Source: Lachnospira sp. (GTDB lineage Bacteria; Bacillota; Clostridia; Lachnospirales; Lachnospiraceae). Taken from it: DNA of 64,000 nt. The translations under genes and the position numbers were made by a program. The stretch is from positions 1 through 64,000 of the forward strand of contig JAGATQ010000016.1 of NCBI GenBank assembly GCA_017621205.1, in the 5' to 3' direction. A model generated the notes under the pieces. It did not search any database. It was not told the DNA's origin and saw only the letters and a program-made list of their open reading frames with translations. Positions 25,331 through 35,336 of the stretch are shown one piece after another (positions within the stretch are counted from its first letter, which is position 1; the number at the start of each line of letters is the position of its first letter).

Positions 25331-28300
25331 TTATTTGACTTTAATCTTTACCGTATACTTTGTCTTACCTATTTTGACCGTTACATTGGCACTTCCCTTC
25401 TTTCTGGCATTTACTACACCGGAGGAAGATACCTTAACACAACGCTTGTTACTGCTGGTAAACTTCATGCCCTTAGAGGACAGCATATTAGAAGGATTCA
25501 CCAGATTTGCCTTCTTGTTCCGTTTCAAGGTCAGGGAAATTGTTTTCTTCGTCAATGAAACAACCTGATTCTTCTGTACCTTTACTTTTACTGTCTTCGT
25601 ATAGGAAACATCATCATATTCATAAGTAACCTTCAGACTGGCAGTTCCTGTCTTTTTACCAGTTACTTTACCAGAAGAGGAAGCATTAACAAGCTTCTTA
25701 CTCTTTTTGTTCGCATAGGCTACCTTTGTGATTTCTACATCGTCATCATTGGTCTGCAGACGAATACTCTTACCCTTTTGCAATAAAATATTGGAACAGA
25801 GAAGTGCAGGCTTTATGGTTTTATCATCCTCCTTATCCTGTGTGCTTTGTGTTGTATTAGTATCCTGTGTCTCGGATGAGGCAGGTTTCTCACTGGCAGT
25901 TGTATCATCCGGCTTCTGTGTTGTCTTATCCTCCTCTGAAGTATCCCCACCTCCTTCTTTATAATTGCTGCCATTGGTAGTCTTCACTGGTACATCAAAC
26001 TTCGTTGTGTCTGCTTTTACCGCAGGCTTATCACCCTGTCCGGTTATGGCTACGGTTCCACCAGATACTGTTACCTTGTCTGCTACAATACCAGAAGCAT
26101 CCTTACCACCTGTCACCGTTACTGTTCCACTCTTAATCGTAACCTCTGCTGCCTCAATTCCCGCAGCATTATCTCCACCTGTTGCCTGAACACTTCCGAC
26201 TGCACCTTCTGTCTGGGAAATGGTTACTGAGCCCTCTGCCTTTATCGCAGGCTGCCCATCAACGGTAGAAGTAACACTTGATGTTCCCTTTAGTACAAGC
26301 TCTATATCCTTATCTGCTTCTACTGCTTGCACCTTAGCATTCTCCAAATCAAGCGTTGCAGCTTCCTTGACAATAATCTTAATATCCGGATTATTGCCTG
26401 TGATAGTATAGGTCTCCTCCTCTACTAAGGTTAATTCCTTCTTATCCGCATCATAGGTTATGCTTCCATCATGTGCCTCAACATACCCTTCCTCATCAAG
26501 CTTCGTAAGGTCAACCGTATATTTGCTATTGGCATCCATCAAGGTAGTAGCCGATACGCTATCACTTGCCTCACTGGCATTGGCATCGTCTGTTTCTGCA
26601 TAGCGGATAGCAAAACTGTAAGTTGTATAACTCTTTAAATTGGTAAACTTATTTCCTGTCTGCCATTTATAAGAACCATTTGCCTGTTTAATACCATATT
26701 CCACCGTCTTATCATCTTGCAAAACAGGAACCAATGTTATACTGTTCGCTGTTACCTCTAAAATCTCCGGAGCAGTGTCCGGCTTCTCAGCGGCTGCCTT
26801 GCTTACCACACGGGTTATCGTCTTAGTAATTGCGTCACACTCTTCCTCTGCACAGGTAATTGCAAGGTCAGTAGAATATTCTCCAACTCCCATTCCATTT
26901 TTTAATGCCACTGTGATTACAGACGACTTTCCTGCTTCTAAGCCAATGATTTCATCCTCTGAAATTGTAAATTCCTTGTCATTGTCTAACTGAAGGAGAA
27001 TTTCATCAATCGTAACCGATGTATTATTCTCTATCGTTACGGTAACTCCGGAATCCACCGTATAACCTGCAATTAAATCATTTCCCTTAGAGACACTAAC
27101 ATCTAAAGTTCCGGTTATCTCGGTGTAATCAGCAGTAAATGTAACATCCTCTGTCACTGTCTTTTTCTCTCCCGGAAGAGAAACAATATCTTCACCCGTA
27201 AGCTTCCAACCATTTGCCTTATAGCCCTTCTTAGCAGGAAGTGACAGCAATGTAATCTCACTGCCTTTCTTTACAGAAGTCTTTGTATTGTCTGTACCAT
27301 TGACATAAGTAACATTACATAAAAGGACTGAATTACCCTCCAGATCCACAGGGTCAGGTGAAAAAACCGGATTGGAATCAGAACTTACCTGTCCACCATC
27401 TAATATAATCTTACCTGCAACAATTGGAATTTCACTTTCAGCATTGGCAATCACTGTACCACCAAGCAAAGATAATGTTCCCTCAACCTCAATTGCATTA
27501 TGGTTTCCAGTACCAGTTGCCTCAACCTGTCCCCCTAATATATCTACCTCTGCCGCAGCAATCGCAGCATTCTTTTCTCCGGAAGTTACTGTAAGAGAAC
27601 CAACACCAGTGGTACTACCATTATCAATCGTCAACTTTCCTTTTGCTGTAATGCCCTCAGCCACAAGGGAATGATTATCCAGATTAAGGTTTAAAACTCC
27701 CTCTCCTGCAAGAGATTTTAACTCCGTTCCTTTGAGCTTAACTGTCACACCGTCTGCACACTGTATTGTAACATCCTTATCATTTCCTATAATTGTATAA
27801 GTCTTACCACTTTCCTCAAGCGTTAAAACCTTAGTATCCTTGTCATAGGAAATCGTTCCGCCATGGGCATCTACATAATTCTCTTCCGCCAGCTTCGTTA
27901 CATCAACAATGTATTTGTCTGTATCATTAAAGAAGGTCGTTACCTTCAATGTCTTACCAGCTCCACTCGCCTCATAGATATCTGTCTGTACATACCGCAT
28001 CGCAAATTCATACGAAGTATATGCAGACAGTCCTGTAAATACATTGTCATCCTGCCACTTATAACTCGTACCCTGCTTTAGACCATACTGTACCGAAATT
28101 TCTCCTGTATCTTGCACAAGAGTCACCGTATTTGCTGTTGCACTGGAAAGCTTCGGAGCATCCGGTGCAGAATCATATTTCTTCTTTGTAACAAGAATCG
28201 TTATCTCTTTATCTATGCTATCATAAGCTGTAGCATCTGATGGGGTAAAGGTAACAACCACCTTTGTGTTATTGTCCTTTATTGTAACAGTCTTGTCTGT

Positions 28301-30841
28301 TGTCTTCCATGAAAAGATTCCAGCTACATCAGCTTTAAAGCTGGTTTCATCAAATGTAATACCAGAAAGCTTGCTTCCTGCTTCTACTGTTATGCTTGGG
28401 GGAACAGTTACCTTAGGTGTATTCTTAGTAACTGTTACACTACAGCTTGCTGTTACTGCATTGTCCCCGCTTCCAACTGTCGCTGTAATGGTTGCACTTC
28501 CAGAGCCTTTAGCAGTTACTTTACCTGTCTCATCTACTGTTGCTACTGCCTCCTTATCTGACGTCCATGTTACCGTCTTATCTGTCACTCCTGTTACAGT
28601 AGGTTGCAAGGTTGCTGTTTCTCCTGCTTTTAATGTAAGCGTCTTTTTATCAAGAGTAATTCCCGGTGCAGTTACCGTTACCTTACAGGTTGCAGTCTTA
28701 CCACCGTCTGTCGTCGTAACCGTTATCGTTGCAGTTCCTGCTCCTACGGCAGTTACCTTGCCCGTCTTATCTACTGTTGCAACCGCCTCTTTATCTGACT
28801 TCCATGTTACTGTCTTATCTGTTGCTGTAGATGGGCTAACCGTTGCGGTTAGTGTGGCAGATTCCCCTTTAGCTAAGGATAATGTGGTTTTATCAAGGGT
28901 TACCTTAGAAACTGCATCCGGATTCTCCTTCTCTTTTTCTGCTTCTTCATGAGCACGGTAAGTATTCACAAGCCAAAGCCCGGTTGTACTCAAATCCTCT
29001 TCTAGCCATCCACCCTGTTGTTTTCTACAGGAGGACACAAAATAAGAGGCAGATTCCGCTTTATAACTTAAGCTCCAACATGCATAGCTGATATTATTCT
29101 CATCACAAAGCTTTATCCATGCATCCGCATTGGCTGTATCGTACCCACCATTACCACTAGCATCACAAACACCAAACTCTGTAACAAATATCGGAGTTCC
29201 GGCAGCAATTGCTGTTTTCACTTTATTCATCTTATCCGCATAATGAGAACCAGAATAAAAGTGGAAGGTATATAAAATGTCCTCAAAACCATCGTCCTTT
29301 AATGGCTTCTTCGCTACATCATCAACATCCTGTGACCATGTATTCGTTCCACAGATAATCAAAGATTTACTTCCACAATCCCGAATCACTGTAGCAACCT
29401 CTTTACAATAGCTGTATAAATCACCACCAGCACCATTCTTATACCATTCTACCCCTGTTGGCTCATTACAAATCTCAAAAATCACATTTTTATTGTCCTT
29501 ATATTTTGTTGCATACTTTGTAAAGAATTCTAATGCCTGTGCTTTGGTCGGATATGGACTCTCCGCATGAATATGCCAATCCACAATTACATACATTCCT
29601 AAATCTGTAGCCGCCTGCACTCCCTTCTCAATCTTAGCATCCAGTGTTGCCTGCCCGCCACATGTATATCCATTATATTGCGTAACATAGCTTACTAAAC
29701 GCACCATATTAACGCCCCACTCATCACGCAAGGATTGGAAGGCTTGCTTATTGACATAATCTCCGTTGTCCTCCACCCATTGCATACCGTGTGTACTGGC
29801 ACCCCTAAGCTGAAATGGATTACCACTCTCATCTACAATCACCGGAGTACTATAGCCAGACACCTCCTGCAAATGAAGTGCTCCATGCTTGCCAACCGGA
29901 GTATCACTATATGCTACATCCTGTGTTGTTCCTGTTAATGGGTATTTTAACTGGCTTGCATTGTCCTCCTCTGTCAAGGCAGAAACAACTGGTGTTCCTA
30001 AAGAGGCACCACCTGCAAAACCAAATTTATCATCCGAAGTACAGGAAAAAGTAGAATTCGCAGCAATCTCTTTGGTGTGTTTTATTACAATGGTATTATC
30101 CACCTTAGACGCTGTACATCCCCCAAAGGACTGGAAATTATTTACTGTTCCGGAAAATGGAATTACCACTTTCAACCCCTTTACCGCAGTGCTATTGCCA
30201 TTGGTAATGGAATAATTAAATTCTGCCCAGTCACTGTTACCACTTAATTTCGTTACCTTTGCTGATAAACCTTCTACTGGAACACTGGTATCACCACCAC
30301 CAGAACTTCCAGAGGACTTAACTGCTGTAATCTTAGCAGAGGTAATCGTATAATTGATAGCTGTCCCAATATCGCACTGCGTAAATCGAACTCCCACCCT
30401 GCTCAAAGTACTATACGAAGTTAAATCTACAGCAACATTAACTTCTGAATCAAGTGCAGTTACCTCCGCACCATCATCCTTCCAATTACCATATTCTGCA
30501 TCCATAGAATAAGCAACAACCGTTGGCATCTTACCAGATGTGCTGTTGACCTTTACAGATGCTTCAAATTTCAGACTACTATAGGTACCCAGATTACTAA
30601 GCATAGTTGCATCCAAATTATTAAACTGCTGCTCGCAAAAAATATCCGGTCCATACTCATCCTGGGCCACAGTTCCAGACTCTGTCAACGGTGTTCCATT
30701 TAACAGGTCGTATACAACTGTATTGTCTTCTGCCTCTACCTTCCAACTCGTTACATTCATTCCCGACATAATAAATGCAATTGCCAGCACGAATGCTACA
30801 ATTCGTTTAAACGCCTGTCGGAAAAGCTTTTCCTTCTTCAT
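25331..30841 (-). CDS. Giant secreted GH5 cellulase with Ig-like and repeat domains
   Basis: About 1836 residues. A signal peptide (about 1-38) precedes a CBM-like beta domain (40-175), a second beta domain (190-290) and a GH5 catalytic domain (about 330-640). Its acid/base Glu is in IFEICNEPTG (~460) and its nucleophile Glu in PIFVTEFG (~555). Two BIG2 Ig-like domains (about 650-810), two long repeat units of Fn3-like plus parallel-beta stretches (about 890-1650), a Thr/Glu/Ser-rich linker and a Lys-rich double Ig-like C-terminus (~1680-1836) follow. It probably cleaves beta-1,4-glucan or mannan outside the cell. No LPXTG, SLH or dockerin is seen. The start is the ATG at 30841 with GGAGG 6 bases upstream. 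It is 27 bases after the GH9 gene. Confidence 0.92.
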   Translation of the reverse strand: MKKEKLFRQAFKRIVAFVLAIAFIMSGMNVTSWKVEAEDNTVVYDLLNGTPLTESGTVAQDEYGPDIFCEQQFNNLDATMLSNLGTYSSLKFEASVKVNSTSGKMPTVVAYSMDAEYGNWKDDGAEVTALDSEVNVAVDLTSYSTLSRVGVRFTQCDIGTAINYTITSAKITAVKSSGSSGGGDTSVPVEGLSAKVTKLSGNSDWAEFNYSITNGNSTAVKGLKVVIPFSGTVNNFQSFGGCTASKVDNTIVIKHTKEIAANSTFSCTSDDKFGFAGGASLGTPVVSALTEEDNASQLKYPLTGTTQDVAYSDTPVGKHGALHLQEVSGYSTPVIVDESGNPFQLRGASTHGMQWVEDNGDYVNKQAFQSLRDEWGVNMVRLVSYVTQYNGYTCGGQATLDAKIEKGVQAATDLGMYVIVDWHIHAESPYPTKAQALEFFTKYATKYKDNKNVIFEICNEPTGVEWYKNGAGGDLYSYCKEVATVIRDCGSKSLIICGTNTWSQDVDDVAKKPLKDDGFEDILYTFHFYSGSHYADKMNKVKTAIAAGTPIFVTEFGVCDASGNGGYDTANADAWIKLCDENNISYACWSLSYKAESASYFVSSCRKQQGGWLEEDLSTTGLWLVNTYRAHEEAEKEKENPDAVSKVTLDKTTLSLAKGESATLTATVSPSTATDKTVTWKSDKEAVATVDKTGKVTAVGAGTATITVTTTDGGKTATCKVTVTAPGITLDKKTLTLKAGETATLQPTVTGVTDKTVTWTSDKEAVATVDETGKVTAKGSGSATITATVGSGDNAVTASCSVTVTKNTPKVTVPPSITVEAGSKLSGITFDETSFKADVAGIFSWKTTDKTVTIKDNNTKVVVTFTPSDATAYDSIDKEITILVTKKKYDSAPDAPKLSSATANTVTLVQDTGEISVQYGLKQGTSYKWQDDNVFTGLSAYTSYEFAMRYVQTDIYEASGAGKTLKVTTFFNDTDKYIVDVTKLAEENYVDAHGGTISYDKDTKVLTLEESGKTYTIIGNDKDVTIQCADGVTVKLKGTELKSLAGEGVLNLNLDNHSLVAEGITAKGKLTIDNGSTTGVGSLTVTSGEKNAAIAAAEVDILGGQVEATGTGNHNAIEVEGTLSLLGGTVIANAESEIPIVAGKIILDGGQVSSDSNPVFSPDPVDLEGNSVLLCNVTYVNGTDNTKTSVKKGSEITLLSLPAKKGYKANGWKLTGEDIVSLPGEKKTVTEDVTFTADYTEITGTLDVSVSKGNDLIAGYTVDSGVTVTIENNTSVTIDEILLQLDNDKEFTISEDEIIGLEAGKSSVITVALKNGMGVGEYSTDLAITCAEEECDAITKTITRVVSKAAAEKPDTAPEILEVTANSITLVPVLQDDKTVEYGIKQANGSYKWQTGNKFTNLKSYTTYSFAIRYAETDDANASEASDSVSATTLMDANSKYTVDLTKLDEEGYVEAHDGSITYDADKKELTLVEEETYTITGNNPDIKIIVKEAATLDLENAKVQAVEADKDIELVLKGTSSVTSTVDGQPAIKAEGSVTISQTEGAVGSVQATGGDNAAGIEAAEVTIKSGTVTVTGGKDASGIVADKVTVSGGTVAITGQGDKPAVKADTTKFDVPVKTTNGSNYKEGGGDTSEEDKTTQKPDDTTASEKPASSETQDTNTTQSTQDKEDDKTIKPALLCSNILLQKGKSIRLQTNDDDVEITKVAYANKKSKKLVNASSSGKVTGKKTGTASLKVTYEYDDVSYTKTVKVKVQKNQVVSLTKKTISLTLKRNKKANLVNPSNMLSSKGMKFTSSNKRCVKVSSSGVVNARKKGSANVTVKIGKTKYTVKIKVK

Positions 30842-30874
30842 ACACATCCTCCTTCTCTTAAAAACACAACCGGT

Positions 30875-33451
30875 TTACTTAACCGTTACATTTACAATAT
30901 ATTTTGTCTTATTCATTGTTACTGTAATCTTTGCCTTGCCCTTTTTCTTTGCTGTAACCAATCCCTTTGAGGATACCGCTGCAATCTTCTTGTTGGAAGT
31001 TTTGAATTTCATTCCCTTTGAAGAAAGCATATTGGCAGGGTTCACAAGATTACATTTTGCTTTTCGCCTTATCTTAACAGAAATATTCTTTTTGTTTAAA
31101 GCATAAACTGCATTCTTCTGTACTTTAACCTTTACCGTCTTATTGTATGTTGCTCCATTATATTCATAAGTTACTTTTAGCTTTGCAGTACCTATCCTCT
31201 TTGCCTTTATCTTACCAGATGAGGATGCCTTAACCAGCTTCTTGCTCTTACTGTTTGAATAACTAACTCTGGTAATTTTAACGTCCTTGTGGTTTGTGGT
31301 AAGTGTATATGTCTTGCCCTTCTGCATCAGAATATTGGAGGTCTTTAATGCTGGAACAATGGTGTTGTTATTATTTTCATTACCATTATCTTTATTCCCG
31401 CTTCCACTACCTGAGCTTCCATTTCCGGTATTTCCACTTCCGCTGCCTGAATTTTCATTTCCGGTATTTCCGCTACCTGTGTTTGTGCTTCCACTGCCTG
31501 AGCTTCCATTTCCGCTGCTTATACCGTTTAATACAATCGCAGCTATCTCTTCCTCAGATAACAAATCCTTCTTTACATTGGCATTATTCTTATGTAGCAG
31601 ATATAACCCGGCAGCCGCTCCTACGAAGCCTGCATTGTAATCCAACGCAACCTCATTACAGTTATAATCAGCCTGATTGTCTGCGTATGTATCATTGGCA
31701 TCACTCGGACCACCTACCAATGCACCTAATAATGTATAATGATTATCAACTGTTGTGCCCGCATCATTGGAACGGGAAGCTGCCCTATGATGAGGGTACT
31801 TACTGGAATTCTCATTGTAACCAACTACAAAACAGCGTTTGTTATTATTGTTACCTAACAGATAATTCATCTGACCTGTCGCCCAACCGGCAAAGGAGCC
31901 TTTATCCGTTGAAAACTGTCCATTTCCCTGATCATATATCAAACCGAGGAATTGCAGGGTTGTGTTATATCTTGCAGAGCCCCATCCATCGACTAATTTG
32001 AATCCCTGTGCTGTATTGGTATTACCATAGCTTGCGAAGGCATTTACGGTAGACCAGTCCTTCAGCAGTACCGATGCCACAGCCCATGTGTTATCCCAGG
32101 TCAATACCCATCCGGTCTTGATATTGTTACTGGTGTAATAATTATCCAGCACTGATTTATAGCTGGCATCGCCCGTTGCAACATAAAGTGCCGCTGCTGC
32201 TGTACAATAATCATCTTTCCAATCAGAGGAATCATAAAAACCGCTTGCTCCATTGGTCGCACAGCTTCCTTTGTTTGTATCTGCAAATGCAAATAAATCC
32301 TTTGCCACCTTCAGATATTCAGCATTGCCAAAATTAATATAATGTAATGCCAATGCTGCAGCCGCTACACTAACCTCATCCGTTGCCGGGTTGGCCGAAT
32401 CCGCGAAAAAGGCTCCTCCTCTGGTACTTTGTGGCTGTGATTCGGGTGGTCCCCAATAACTATGGTCGGGTCCGCCCTCACCCACTTGATAACAGAACGC
32501 CTCTACGCTGTCACCATTGTAAACTGTACATCTCTTAAAATAATCACAGAAATGATCCATAATGGTCTTATAATGCTCTGTCTGTCCAAGCTCATCATAA
32601 GCGGCTTTAAACTGATAATAGCTCAATGCCAATACTGTAGCAGAATACCCCTGGGGAAGACCAAACTTTACATGGTCACCCGCATCATGAAACCCACCTG
32701 ATACATCAATCGTTTTACCATTGTAGGTTACATTCTTATCCTGCACATGGCAATTACTACGCCAGCCCAGTGCACATCTGCCTTCTATTTCGCCACACAT
32801 GTTCGCATCATAAAAATACAGAGATTCCTGCAACAGCTTCGCATAATTATATTCTATAGCCAGATTTTTATCGGTTACTGTATCTTTAAGAGAACCACCG
32901 GAACCGCTACCACCTGTACCACCTGTTTCGTCATTAGTCTCACCAGAAGAATAATCATATCCGGAGGAGGTTCCTTTATTATAGTATACCGCTTCAACCG
33001 TAATGCTGGATGCATCCACGTATTTAGCTGCAAATCCGCCTCCCGGAATATCGTTCTGCATAACACCTGTTTGCAGCACTGCATTGGCTCCTGACTGCAT
33101 CGGATACATATAAATGGTATCTCCATCAGCCACAAAAGTAGCATTCCAGCACTTAAAAGCACTTGCCGTTCCACTTGGAACCTTCAATTTAACAATCCAG
33201 TCACAAATAGCAGTCCCTGAATTATTCGTTATGGTCATATCAAAGCCTGACCAATCATTGGACGGAGCCTCCTGATTAGTAAGTGCAGCACTCACGTCAG
33301 TCGAGTAGTCTCTTGTTGTACCAAAATCAGCCGGGGGACTACCCTCTGCCTTCACATACCAGCCTGCCACATTCATGCCTGAAAACACAAATGCCACTGC
33401 CAGCAGCACCGCCAGCATACTTTTTCCAAAACGTTTTACCTGTTTCGGCAT
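30875..33451 (-). CDS. Secreted GH9 endoglucanase with CBM and Ig-like tail
   Basis: About 858 residues. A signal peptide (1-36) is followed by a cellulose-binding-like domain (about 45-158) with ITNNSGTAICDWIVKL, typical of CBM2-like folds, then a Gly/Ser linker. The GH9 (alpha/alpha)6 domain (about 195-640) has the base pair of Asp in FHDAGDHVKF (~256/259) and the acid Glu in CNEVALDYNAG near its end. A Gly/Ser/Asn-repeat linker and the same Lys-rich double Ig-like tail as the GH5 protein follow. The start at 33451 has AGGAGG 6 bases upstream. It forms an operon with the GH5 gene; together they attack cellulose. Confidence 0.94.
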   Translation of the reverse strand: MPKQVKRFGKSMLAVLLAVAFVFSGMNVAGWYVKAEGSPPADFGTTRDYSTDVSAALTNQEAPSNDWSGFDMTITNNSGTAICDWIVKLKVPSGTASAFKCWNATFVADGDTIYMYPMQSGANAVLQTGVMQNDIPGGGFAAKYVDASSITVEAVYYNKGTSSGYDYSSGETNDETGGTGGSGSGGSLKDTVTDKNLAIEYNYAKLLQESLYFYDANMCGEIEGRCALGWRSNCHVQDKNVTYNGKTIDVSGGFHDAGDHVKFGLPQGYSATVLALSYYQFKAAYDELGQTEHYKTIMDHFCDYFKRCTVYNGDSVEAFCYQVGEGGPDHSYWGPPESQPQSTRGGAFFADSANPATDEVSVAAAALALHYINFGNAEYLKVAKDLFAFADTNKGSCATNGASGFYDSSDWKDDYCTAAAALYVATGDASYKSVLDNYYTSNNIKTGWVLTWDNTWAVASVLLKDWSTVNAFASYGNTNTAQGFKLVDGWGSARYNTTLQFLGLIYDQGNGQFSTDKGSFAGWATGQMNYLLGNNNNKRCFVVGYNENSSKYPHHRAASRSNDAGTTVDNHYTLLGALVGGPSDANDTYADNQADYNCNEVALDYNAGFVGAAAGLYLLHKNNANVKKDLLSEEEIAAIVLNGISSGNGSSGSGSTNTGSGNTGNENSGSGSGNTGNGSSGSGSGNKDNGNENNNNTIVPALKTSNILMQKGKTYTLTTNHKDVKITRVSYSNSKSKKLVKASSSGKIKAKRIGTAKLKVTYEYNGATYNKTVKVKVQKNAVYALNKKNISVKIRRKAKCNLVNPANMLSSKGMKFKTSNKKIAAVSSKGLVTAKKKGKAKITVTMNKTKYIVNVTVK

Positions 33452-33544
33452 ATAAAACCTCCTTTTCCATTTATCAAGATTATCTACGCACCTGCCACAG
33501 AACACAGTGGGGGGATACTGCATTCCATAGCCCTACTTAGGCAA

Positions 33545-33573
33545 ATTATACCATAAAACGTTGGGAAAAGTAA
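33545..33573 (-). promoter_or_regulatory. Candidate promoter of the cellulase operon
   Basis: Minus strand TTACTT (plus 33568-33573), 17-bp spacer, TATAAT (plus 33545-33550). The -35 is poor, so an activator may be needed. The leader would be about 90 nt. Confidence 0.5.
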
Positions 33574-33683
33574 TGTTTTTCGGCGATTTTCACATTCGTC
33601 AAAACAACGAAATTTTATAGTGAAATTTCATTATTAAGAAGCTTTTAGGGACATTTTTCACAAGAGAAACAAAAATACCATTG

Positions 33684-33710
33684 CAAAAAAATAGGAGCTT
33701 TCGCTCCTAT
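33684..33710 (-). terminator. sigG terminator
   Basis: ATAGGAGC-GAAA-GCTCCTAT on the minus strand followed by TTTTTT, starting 6 bases after the sigG stop. Confidence 0.92.
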
Positions 33711-33716
33711 TCCTCT

Positions 33717-34496
33717 TTATACCTCTAACAAACCACGCATATATTTCAACGCATTTTTTTCCAGTCTTGACACCTGTGCTTGGGAAATTGCAATCTCATC
33801 TGCCACCTCGGTCTGTGTCTGTCCCTCGAAAAAGCGCCTTCGGATAATATCGTATTCCCTTGGCTTCAGCTTCTTCATTGCTTCTTTTAGAGAGATCTCC
33901 TCAACCCATGTCTCTTCTTTATTTTTCTTATCCCGCACCTGGTCCATTACATAGAGGGTATCTCCTCCTTCCTGAAACACCGGCTCATATAAGGAAACCG
34001 GAGTTACAATCGCATCCAGGGCAAAGAGAATCACTTCCTTTTCTATATCAAGCTCCTTGGCAATCTCCTCAATGGTAGGTTCCTTATTATATTGTTTAAT
34101 ATAATTTTCTTTAGTATATATTGCCTTATAGGCGATATCCCGCAAGGAGCGGGACACCCGGATGGAATTGTTGTCGCGAAGATAACGACGAACCTCACCT
34201 ATTATCATTGGTACCGCATAAGTCGAGAATTTTACATCTAACGTAATATCAAAATTGTCAATTGCCTTCATCAGACCGACACAGCCTACCTGAAACAAAT
34301 CATCTGCATTTTCATTGGCGTGATGAAAACGCTGGATTACACTTAACACCAGTCTCAAATTACCCTTGATATATTTCTCTCTCGCTTTTTTATCTCCTTG
34401 CTTTATCTGAATTAACAGCTCTTTCTTCTCCTTCTCTGAAAGTAACGGCAGCTTTGCAGTATTGACACCACATATTTCTACTTTATTAAGAGCCAT
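33717..34496 (-). CDS. sigG: Sporulation sigma factor G
   Basis: The late forespore sigma factor. The 259-residue protein is nearly the canonical length and begins with VEICGVNTAKLPLLSEKEK, the sigma-G hallmark. Region 2 (about 45-115, with DLFQVGCVGLMKAIDNFD), region 3 and region 4 (about 195-250, helix-turn-helix TQTEVADEIAISQAQVSRLE) are complete. It directly follows sigE, as in most spore formers. Confidence 0.96.
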   Translation of the reverse strand: MALNKVEICGVNTAKLPLLSEKEKKELLIQIKQGDKKAREKYIKGNLRLVLSVIQRFHHANENADDLFQVGCVGLMKAIDNFDITLDVKFSTYAVPMIIGEVRRYLRDNNSIRVSRSLRDIAYKAIYTKENYIKQYNKEPTIEEIAKELDIEKEVILFALDAIVTPVSLYEPVFQEGGDTLYVMDQVRDKKNKEETWVEEISLKEAMKKLKPREYDIIRRRFFEGQTQTEVADEIAISQAQVSRLEKNALKYMRGLLEV

Positions 34497-34552
34497 CCCG
34501 CCTTTCCTCCGTATCTATATGATACTATTAAGGATGACCCAATTACCATTTT

Positions 34553-35293
34553 TTATACGCTCAATCGAAGCATTTCTTTCCGCAGCCGTTTCATTATTTT
34601 CTTTTCCAGACGGGAGATATAAGATTGGCTGATACCAAGGTAATCTGCTACCTCCTTCTGGGTTTTTTCCTGTTGGTCTCCGTTCAAGCCAAAGCGAAGC
34701 TCAATAATCATTTTCTCCCTCGGATTTAAAATAGTAATCGCCTTTTTAAGCAGACGCTTCTCTACCTCGTCTTCCAGATTTTTGCTTACCACATCCTCTT
34801 CCGTCCCCAAAATATCAGAAAGAAGAAGTTCATTTCCGTCCCAATCTACGTTTAATGGTTCATCAATGGAAACCTCACACTTCATCCTGCTGATTTTACG
34901 AAGATACATTAAAATCTCATTCTCAATGCAGCGGGAAGCATACGTTGCCAGCTTTATATTTTTGTCTGCCCGAAATGTATTGATCGCTTTGATTAGCCCG
35001 ATGGTACCAATTGATATCAAATCCTCTGTCCCTACGCCGGTATTATCAAACTTCTTGGCAATATAAACTACCAAACGAAGATTGCGTTCAATTAACAGCT
35101 TTTTTATCTCCTTGTCTGAGTCTCCTCCAAGACGCTCTACTACGTTTCGTTCCTCCTCAGCAGATAAGGGTGCCGGAAGCACCTCGGTCCCGCCAATATA
35201 ATGAACCTCCCTATGCTTTCGTAAAAATATTCCTTTAAAACTATGTACAAACCGAAATCCATTCGCCCCTGTTGTAATTACTTTTAACACCAT
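34553..35293 (-). CDS. sigE: Sporulation sigma factor E precursor
   Basis: The early mother-cell sigma factor, made as an inactive precursor. The 246-residue protein has a pro-sequence of about 30 residues ([15 protein letters not shown] marks the boundary region), region 2 (about 65-135, [20 protein letters not shown]) and region 4 with [20 protein letters not shown]. It lies 43 bases after spoIIGA, whose product processes it. Confidence 0.96.
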   Translation of the reverse strand: MVLKVITTGANGFRFVHSFKGIFLRKHREVHYIGGTEVLPAPLSAEEERNVVERLGGDSDKEIKKLLIERNLRLVVYIAKKFDNTGVGTEDLISIGTIGLIKAINTFRADKNIKLATYASRCIENEILMYLRKISRMKCEVSIDEPLNVDWDGNELLLSDILGTEEDVVSKNLEDEVEKRLLKKAITILNPREKMIIELRFGLNGDQQEKTQKEVADYLGISQSYISRLEKKIMKRLRKEMLRLSV

Positions 35294-35336
35294 GATTCCC
35301 TCCTAATTATGTTTACTTTACCTATCTTATAAATGA

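Noticed and set aside
28266..28952. 228-residue open frame on the plus strand opposite the Ig-like domains
   Set aside because: Antisense of a low-complexity Thr/Val-rich region; no start site or family.
31370..31530. Short repeats that might be taken for a CRISPR array
   Set aside because: They are in-frame codon repeats for the GSGNTGN linker, with no regular spacers and no cas genes. No CRISPR array was seen anywhere in the window.
31287..32001. Plus-strand frames rich in Phe/Pro/Leu opposite the GH9 linker
   Set aside because: Reflections of the Gly/Ser/Asn repeat linker in the GH9 gene.
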